Source: Clostridiales bacterium | Lineage (GTDB): Bacteria > Bacillota > Clostridia > Oscillospirales > Ruminococcaceae | Direction: 5' to 3' | Assembly: GCA_019423685.1 (NCBI GenBank) | Contig: JAHZAY010000003.1 | Span: 1-64,000, forward strand | DNA length: 64,000 nt | Shown: in pieces, positions 59,567-64,000 of the stretch | Position numbering within the stretch: the first letter of the stretch is position 1 | Layout of the letters: each line of letters begins with the position of its first letter | The notes under the pieces: generated by a model | Databases searched by the model: none | What the model was told of the DNA's origin: nothing | What the model saw: the letters and a program-made list of their open reading frames with translations, nothing else | Position numbers and translations under genes: made by a program

Positions 59567-59596
59567 ATTTTAGCATATTGCACAGAGCTTTGTCAA
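59567..59596 (-). promoter_or_regulatory. Promoter of the MATE leader
   Basis: Minus-strand TTGACA (59596-59591), 18 bases and TAAAAT (59572-59567). Confidence 0.65.
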
Positions 59597-59650
59597 TGGG
59601 AGAGAGGCACTTTTCCCCTTTCGGCACATCGTTTTTGCTTTGTTTACATG

Positions 59651-59682
59651 AAAAAAAGCCCCACAAAAAATGTGGGGCTTTT
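59651..59682. terminator. Terminator of the tRNA-Ser genes
   Basis: GCCCCACA and TGTGGGGC flank five A, with A and T runs outside, directly after the CCA end of tRNA-Ser(GCU) on the minus strand. Confidence 0.88.
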
Positions 59683-59777
59683 TGGCGGAGAAGGGGGGAC
59701 TCGAACCCCCGCGCCAGTTTTTAGACCGACCTACGCCCTTAGCAGGGGCGCCTCGTCACCAACTTGAGTACTTCTCC
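59683..59777 (-). tRNA. tRNA-Ser (anticodon GCU)
   Basis: A 95-base RNA including the encoded CCA. The acceptor stem is GGAGAAG with CTTCTCC, the anticodon loop contains CTGCTAA (GCU), the variable arm is long as for type II tRNAs, and the T-arm reads GGGGGTTCGAGTCCCCC. Serine codons AGC/AGU. Confidence 0.95.
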
Positions 59778-59865
59778 AGACTGGTAAGCGCGTTATAACA
59801 TATTCATTTTCCAAGAGCAGCTGTGCTAAATTCGTTCTCACTCTCTGCCGCTAAAGAAAATTCTT

Positions 59866-59952
59866 TGGCGGAGAGGGTGGGATTCGAACCCACGGCTCTT
59901 GCGAGTCACTAGTTTTCAAGACTAGCTCCTTAAACCACTCGGACACCTCTCC
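59866..59952 (-). tRNA. tRNA-Ser (anticodon UGA)
   Basis: An 87-base RNA including the encoded CCA. Acceptor stem GGAGAGG with CCTCTCC, anticodon loop CTTGAAA (UGA), long variable arm and T-arm GTGGGTTCGAATCCCAC. It lies 88 bases upstream of the other tRNA-Ser on the same strand, so both may come from one transcript. Confidence 0.95.
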
Positions 59953-60069
59953 ATCTAGCAACGAAATTTATTCTATCATACCCCACTCAAAAAGTCAAGA
60001 TCCTTTTTGAAAAAAAATCCAGTCTCTTCGCTCGCGCTAGAGACTGGATTTTTCGCATTTTTTGCCCTT

Positions 60070-61593
60070 TTATTCCTTGCTGACGGCCTTTTTTTCCAAC
60101 AGCACGATGCATTCGCAGTGCATCGTCTGCGGGAACAGATCCACCGGCTGGATGGCTTTGACTGCATATCCGCCCGCCTCCAGCTGCTTGAGGTCGCGCT
60201 TTTGGGTGTGCGGATTGCAGGAGATATAGACTACCCTTTGCGGGGCAAGCTTGCACACCGAGCGCAAAAAGGCCTCGTCACTGCCGCTGCGCGGCGGGTC
60301 CAAAAAGACGATATCCATCTTTTCACCCTCCTGCGCAAGCTCGGTCATAAAGTGGCCCGCATCGTCGCAGACAAAGCGCACATTCTTCACGCCATTTTTC
60401 TTGGCGTTGGCAATTGCGTCCTTCACTGCCTGGCGATTGAGTTCCACACCGATGACCTCTTTGGCGCTGTCCGCAGCAATCAGCGAGATGGTGCCGATGC
60501 CGCAGTAGGCGTCCAGCACCCGCTCTGTACCGGTCAGTCCCGCCAGCTGGAGGGCGCGGTTGTACAGCACCTCAGTTTGAACGGGGTTGACCTGATAAAA
60601 CGACCGCGGAGAGATGTCAAATACCTTTCCGCACAGGGTGTCCTCTATCGTCCCTTTTCCGTAGAGGACCCGTTCCTGCTCTCCGAGCACCATGCTGGTG
60701 TGTCGGGGGTTGCAGTTCATCACGATGGTGGTGATCTCCGGATGCTGTTCCCGCAGCATCGAGACAAAGCGGTTGCGCGCCGGGAAAATCGCAGAGGCGG
60801 TCACCAGCACCACCATCACCTGTCCGCTTGCAAAGCCGGTTCGGATGAGCACATGGCGCAAAAGCCCGGTCTCGCGGTCCTCGTCGTAGGGCTGGATGCG
60901 GCAGGCGCGCATGATCTGGCGGATCGAGGCGGCAATCTGCTCGGCGCGCTCGTCCTGGATAAGACATTGCTGCACCGCCACCACCTTGTGGCTGTTCTCC
61001 TCATAGATTCCCGAAATGATCCTTCCCCTGCCGTCCATCGAAAAGGTGGCGTGCGCCTTGTTGCGGTAGCGCCAGGGGTCGGCCATCCCCAATATGCTGT
61101 AAAATTTTGCGCCCTTTGCAATGTACGGATGCATCAGCTGCTCAACTGTACGCTGTTTTTGTTGCAGTTGACCGTCGTAGGAGAGGTGTTGCAGCCGGCA
61201 GCCTCCGCACTGGGAAAATACTGGGCAAAGGGGTTTGACCCGCTCGGGAGAAGTCTTTTCCAGCCGGACAAGCTTTGCCCTCTGGCGCTTCTTGCCCGAA
61301 ACCTGGACAATCCCCTCCTCACCGGGCAGCATCCCCGACACCGAAAATTCCTGCCCGGACAGGACAACCAATCCGTTGCCCTCTTCGTCCAGCTCTTCGC
61401 ACCTTGCCGGATACTCCCCCTCCTCTATCCGGTCTATCTCGTCGGCGCGAGTCCAACCCTTGCCGTACGGGTGGGGGTTTTTGTGCTGTTGATGTTTTGG
61501 GGCTGCCCCAAGATAAAAGGGCCTGTTGTCCTCTTTGGGTATGCGGTGATTGCCCGCCTTGCGGTCCTTTTTGAGCGGTTTGTTCTTTGCCAC
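60070..61593 (-). CDS. rlmD: 23S rRNA (uracil-C5) methyltransferase, RlmD type
   Basis: 507 residues from a GTG with GGAGGAGG 8 bases upstream; ATG 61611 lies inside that ribosome site and is less likely. A TRAM-like domain (GEYPARCEELDEEGNGLVVL) precedes the iron-sulfur cysteines (PLCPVFSQCGGCRLQHL). The methyltransferase domain has the SAM motif (VLDAYCGIGTISLIAA), DPPRSG and the nucleophile Cys in YISCNPHTQKRD. It methylates U1939 or U747-type positions. An N-terminal basic tail of about 50 residues is extra. It lacks the small C-terminal tail domain carried separately by the mobile element at 20453-20737. Confidence 0.9.
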   Translation of the reverse strand: MAKNKPLKKDRKAGNHRIPKEDNRPFYLGAAPKHQQHKNPHPYGKGWTRADEIDRIEEGEYPARCEELDEEGNGLVVLSGQEFSVSGMLPGEEGIVQVSGKKRQRAKLVRLEKTSPERVKPLCPVFSQCGGCRLQHLSYDGQLQQKQRTVEQLMHPYIAKGAKFYSILGMADPWRYRNKAHATFSMDGRGRIISGIYEENSHKVVAVQQCLIQDERAEQIAASIRQIMRACRIQPYDEDRETGLLRHVLIRTGFASGQVMVVLVTASAIFPARNRFVSMLREQHPEITTIVMNCNPRHTSMVLGEQERVLYGKGTIEDTLCGKVFDISPRSFYQVNPVQTEVLYNRALQLAGLTGTERVLDAYCGIGTISLIAADSAKEVIGVELNRQAVKDAIANAKKNGVKNVRFVCDDAGHFMTELAQEGEKMDIVFLDPPRSGSDEAFLRSVCKLAPQRVVYISCNPHTQKRDLKQLEAGGYAVKAIQPVDLFPQTMHCECIVLLEKKAVSKE

Positions 61594-61676
61594 GCTGTCG
61601 TCCTCCTCCATGCCTTTGACATTCTGTAACGCTATTATAGCACAAACTGCGCCTTGGGGGAATCTCTCTTGTCTGC

Positions 61677-61703
61677 ACCAAAATCCTTCTTTTTCATAGG
61701 ATA
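61677..61703 (+). promoter_or_regulatory. Sigma-K-like promoter of dpaAB
   Basis: AC (61677-61678), 16 bases and CATAGGATA (61695-61703) fit the sigma-K consensus (AC, 16-17 bases, CATANNNTA). It lies 30 bases before dpaA, consistent with late mother-cell expression. Confidence 0.6.
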
Positions 61704-61732
61704 AGAGTGCAAACCCTATTGGAGGTGGTTTT

Positions 61733-62617
61733 ATGAACCGACTCAATTCCCCAATTTTTGGGGTAGTGGGCGGCGACCTGCGTCAGGGAGCCCTTGCAAA
61801 GAGCCTGTTGGACACAGGGCAGACGGTACGCCTGTTCTGCATCACACATCCCCCGGCCTTTCTTCCCCTGACCTGCTGCCCGCTTCATCTTCTCTCGGAG
61901 TGCGACGTGGTCATCCTGCCGCTGCCGCTGTGCTCCGCCGACGGCAACCTCAACGCCCCTCTGTGTGAAGAGGCCGTCCCTCTTTCCGATATTTTCTCCC
62001 GCTGCAAAGAGCAGGCCATTCTCTTTGGCGGCAAGGTCGGGCAGGCGCAGCAGGAGCTGGCGCAACAGTTTGGCCTACAGATTCACGACTATCTTGCCCG
62101 GGAGGAGATGGCCGTACTCAACGCCGTCCCCACTGCGGAAGGGGCAGTCGCCCTGGCCATGCACGAGCGTGCGAGCACCCTGTGGGAGAGCCGGTGCCTT
62201 GTGACCGGCTTTGGCCGCTGCGGCAAGCAGCTGGCCGCACTGCTGCGGGGATTTGGCGCCCAGGTGAGCGTGTGCGCCCGCAAAGAGGGGGATCTCGCCT
62301 TGGCTCGCGCCCTCGGGATGCACCCTGTACCGCTCAAAAAGCTCAACGACACCCTGCCCCAACAGGAAATCATCTTCAACACCATCCCCTCTCCGGTGCT
62401 GCTCGAGGAGCAGCTGCAACTGCTGGAGCCGGACTGCCTTATCATCGACCTGGCCTCCCGTCCGGGCGGAGTGGATTGGGACGCGGCGCGCAAGCTAAAC
62501 TGCAAGGCGATCTGGGCACTCTCGCTGCCGGGAAAGATCGCTCCGCTCACCGCCGGCAGCATCATCCGGGACACCGTACTGCACATGCTCGAGGAACTGT
62601 CCCCAACATCCAAGTGA
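61733..62617 (+). CDS. dpaA: Dipicolinate synthase subunit A
   Basis: 294 residues. The Rossmann-like N-terminal part (FGVVGGDLRQGALAKSLLDT) and the second nucleotide-binding domain (CLVTGFGRCGKQLAALLRGF) are those of SpoVFA/DpaA. With DpaB it makes dipicolinic acid from dihydrodipicolinate in the mother cell for loading into the spore core. GGAGGTGG precedes the ATG. dpaB follows 11 bases later. Confidence 0.95.
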   Translation: MNRLNSPIFGVVGGDLRQGALAKSLLDTGQTVRLFCITHPPAFLPLTCCPLHLLSECDVVILPLPLCSADGNLNAPLCEEAVPLSDIFSRCKEQAILFGGKVGQAQQELAQQFGLQIHDYLAREEMAVLNAVPTAEGAVALAMHERASTLWESRCLVTGFGRCGKQLAALLRGFGAQVSVCARKEGDLALARALGMHPVPLKKLNDTLPQQEIIFNTIPSPVLLEEQLQLLEPDCLIIDLASRPGGVDWDAARKLNCKAIWALSLPGKIAPLTAGSIIRDTVLHMLEELSPTSK

Positions 62618-62628
62618 GGTGACTGCAT

Positions 62629-63219
62629 ATGAACAACCAAGCATCCGAAGCCATCCGGGTCGGCTTTGCACTGACCGGCTCCTACTGCACCTTCCGGGAG
62701 GTAATCGAGCAGCTCAAAGCGGTGGCGGCCCATCCAAACTGGGACGTCACGCCGATTCTCTCGCAAAACGCCTACTCCACCGACACCCGCTTTGGCAAAG
62801 CCTGTGACTTCCGGGAACAGATCGAACAGATCTGCAACCACGAGATCATCCACACCATTGCCCAGGCCGAACCGATCGGCCCAAAGAAGCTGCTGGACGT
62901 CCTGATCGTAGCCCCCTGCACCGGCAACACCTTGGGAAAGCTTGCCAACGGCATCACCGACACCAGCGTGACGATGGCCGTGAAGGCACATCTGCGCAAT
63001 GCGCGCCCCGTCGTGCTGGCGGTCTCCACCAACGATGCCCTTGCAAATGCAGGCAAAAACATCGGGACTTTGTTCAACAGCAAAAACATCTATTTTGTCC
63101 CGATGCGCCAGGACAACGCCGTCGGCAAGCCGACATCGGTGGTCGCCGACTTTACCCAGATTATCCCCGCCATCGAAGGGGCGCTGGAAGCTCGTCAGGT
63201 GCAGCCCCTATTCTGCTAA
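62629..63219 (+). CDS. dpaB: Dipicolinate synthase subunit B
   Basis: 196 residues of the flavoprotein (DfpB-like) family. RVGFALTGSYCTFREVIEQL, LLDVLIVAPCTGNTLGKLAN and TVFNSKNIYF-type segments match SpoVFB. It is thought to bind flavin and pair with DpaA. Many Clostridia lack dpaAB and use EtfA instead, so the pair is informative about lineage. Confidence 0.95.
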   Translation: MNNQASEAIRVGFALTGSYCTFREVIEQLKAVAAHPNWDVTPILSQNAYSTDTRFGKACDFREQIEQICNHEIIHTIAQAEPIGPKKLLDVLIVAPCTGNTLGKLANGITDTSVTMAVKAHLRNARPVVLAVSTNDALANAGKNIGTLFNSKNIYFVPMRQDNAVGKPTSVVADFTQIIPAIEGALEARQVQPLFC

Positions 63220-63283
63220 AATTCCGGCAGATTTCTCCCCCTTTAAAAATCATGCTCTTTTCCTCCTGCTTTTTATAAAAAAA

Positions 63284-63316
63284 GGCGGCGGCCCTCCTTG
63301 GCACGCCGCCCTTTTT
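63284..63316 (+). terminator. Intrinsic terminator after dpaAB
   Basis: GGCGGCG (63284-63290) pairs with CGCCGCC (63304-63310), followed by TTTTT. Confidence 0.8.
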
Positions 63317-63380
63317 GCAAAAGGGGCATATTTTTTCCCGGCCTCCTCATACACTAAAATAAAAAAAGGAGGCCCACAGC

Positions 63381-64000
63381 TTGTCTAAATTGATAAAACA
63401 TATCGCCGCAGCCGTCGCTGCTTTTCTCCTTCTCGGCTCTCTGAGCGCCTTTGCCAAGGAAAACACCACCCCTCTCACCCTCTCTCCCGTTTCCCTCGAG
63501 GAGTTTTCCCTCTATCAACCGGCCCCCATTGAGGCCGACGCCGCAGCCTATATCGTCATCGAGGCCTCTACCGGGCGGGTCCTGTGCGGCCAAAATATCC
63601 ACGAGCGCCTGCCGCAGGCCAGCACCACCAAGATTATTGGCGCGATGATGGCGCTGGAGCAGCCGGACCTGGACACCTATTTTACCGTCGATCCCGACGC
63701 CATCCAGGTGGAGGGCTCTTCGATGGGGCTACAGGAGGGGGATTCGGTCTCGCTCTATGCTCTGGTTTGCGGCATGCTGCTGCCTTCCGGCAACGACGCT
63801 GCCAACGCCGTCGGGGTGCGGTTGTATGGAAGTATCGAGGGATTTGTCGAAGCAATGAACCAGCGCGCACAGGAGCTGGGACTGCACAACACCCACTATG
63901 TCACCGCCTGCGGTCTGGATGCGCAGGGGCATTATTCCACCGCCTTTGACCTGGCCAAGCTCACCCGCTACGCCCTGCAAAATGAGGACTTTGCCTACAT
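63381..64000 (+). CDS. D-alanyl-D-alanine carboxypeptidase (PBP5/DacF type), truncated by the window edge
   Basis: At least 206 residues from a TTG start with AAAGGAGG 9 bases upstream; no ATG fits. A signal peptide (KHIAAAVAAFLLLGSLSAFA) is followed by a penicillin-binding fold with the SxxK motif in ASTTKIIGAM and SxN in LPSGNDAANAVG. The KTG motif lies beyond the window. It trims D-Ala from peptidoglycan stems; its place next to dpaAB suggests, without proving, a sporulation role like DacF. Confidence 0.9.
   Translation, partial: MSKLIKHIAAAVAAFLLLGSLSAFAKENTTPLTLSPVSLEEFSLYQPAPIEADAAAYIVIEASTGRVLCGQNIHERLPQASTTKIIGAMMALEQPDLDTYFTVDPDAIQVEGSSMGLQEGDSVSLYALVCGMLLPSGNDAANAVGVRLYGSIEGFVEAMNQRAQELGLHNTHYVTACGLDAQGHYSTAFDLAKLTRYALQNEDFAY

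Overview
The window looks like chromosome of a spore-forming, moderately GC-rich member of the Clostridia, most likely Oscillospirales/Ruminococcaceae. It carries spoIVA, a sipL-type gene, the dipicolinate synthase pair dpaAB, a dnaX-ybaB-recR cluster headed by an SRP RNA, strong ribosome binding sites and many intrinsic terminators. The species assignment is inference; no rRNA is present.

Positions 214-20780 are one integrated mobile element of about 20.56 kb, sitting exactly at the 3' end of the tmRNA gene (ssrA, minus strand, 20774-21162). A large serine recombinase lies just inside the left end. Both ends carry the same 10-bp core (GAATGGTGGA), and inverted 12-bp arms lie just inside them, as expected when a serine integrase splits one attP. 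The insertion separated ssrA from what looks like its own terminator, now at 149-188. The element has two halves. An AT-richer defence cassette (1.9-11.4 kb, minus strand) holds a control-type XRE regulator, a type I restriction-modification operon (hsdM, a half-size hsdS, hsdR) and a Gabija pair (gajA, gajB). A GC-richer core (11.5-20.7 kb) holds a DUF3846 protein, an ArdC-type antirestriction protein, a ClpX-like AAA+ ATPase, a non-coding region with hairpins and 9-bp iteron-like repeats, a D5-type SF3 helicase, several small unknown proteins, a SLOG-fold protein, an XRE repressor and a small RlmD-tail-like protein. I see no capsid, relaxase or conjugation gene.

The rest is chromosomal. 21-26 kb: smpB next to ssrA, a nitroreductase, and the sipL-spoIVA spore-coat operon behind a sigma-E-like promoter. 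26-30.4 kb: a polar amino-acid ABC importer and an AbgB-type M20 hydrolase. 30.6-35.2 kb: a MarR regulator with a heterodimeric ABC exporter. 35.3-37.4 kb: two M42 peptidases, the second lacking its catalytic residues. 37.5-40.2 kb: a FemX-like aminoacyltransferase and a MurE-like ligase. 40.3-44.1 kb: a MacB/FtsX-like permease and its ATPase. 44.3-47.6 kb: a radical SAM protein, a secreted transglutaminase-like protein and a DmpA-type peptidase.

47.7-50.6 kb holds recR, ybaB, dnaX and the SRP RNA. Then follow a DEAD-box helicase, a D-2-hydroxyacid dehydrogenase, a frameshifted lipoprotein, a second MarR-regulated ABC exporter pair, a MATE transporter behind a possible attenuator, two tRNA-Ser genes, rlmD, dpaAB behind a sigma-K-like promoter, and the start of a D,D-carboxypeptidase gene that runs off the right edge.
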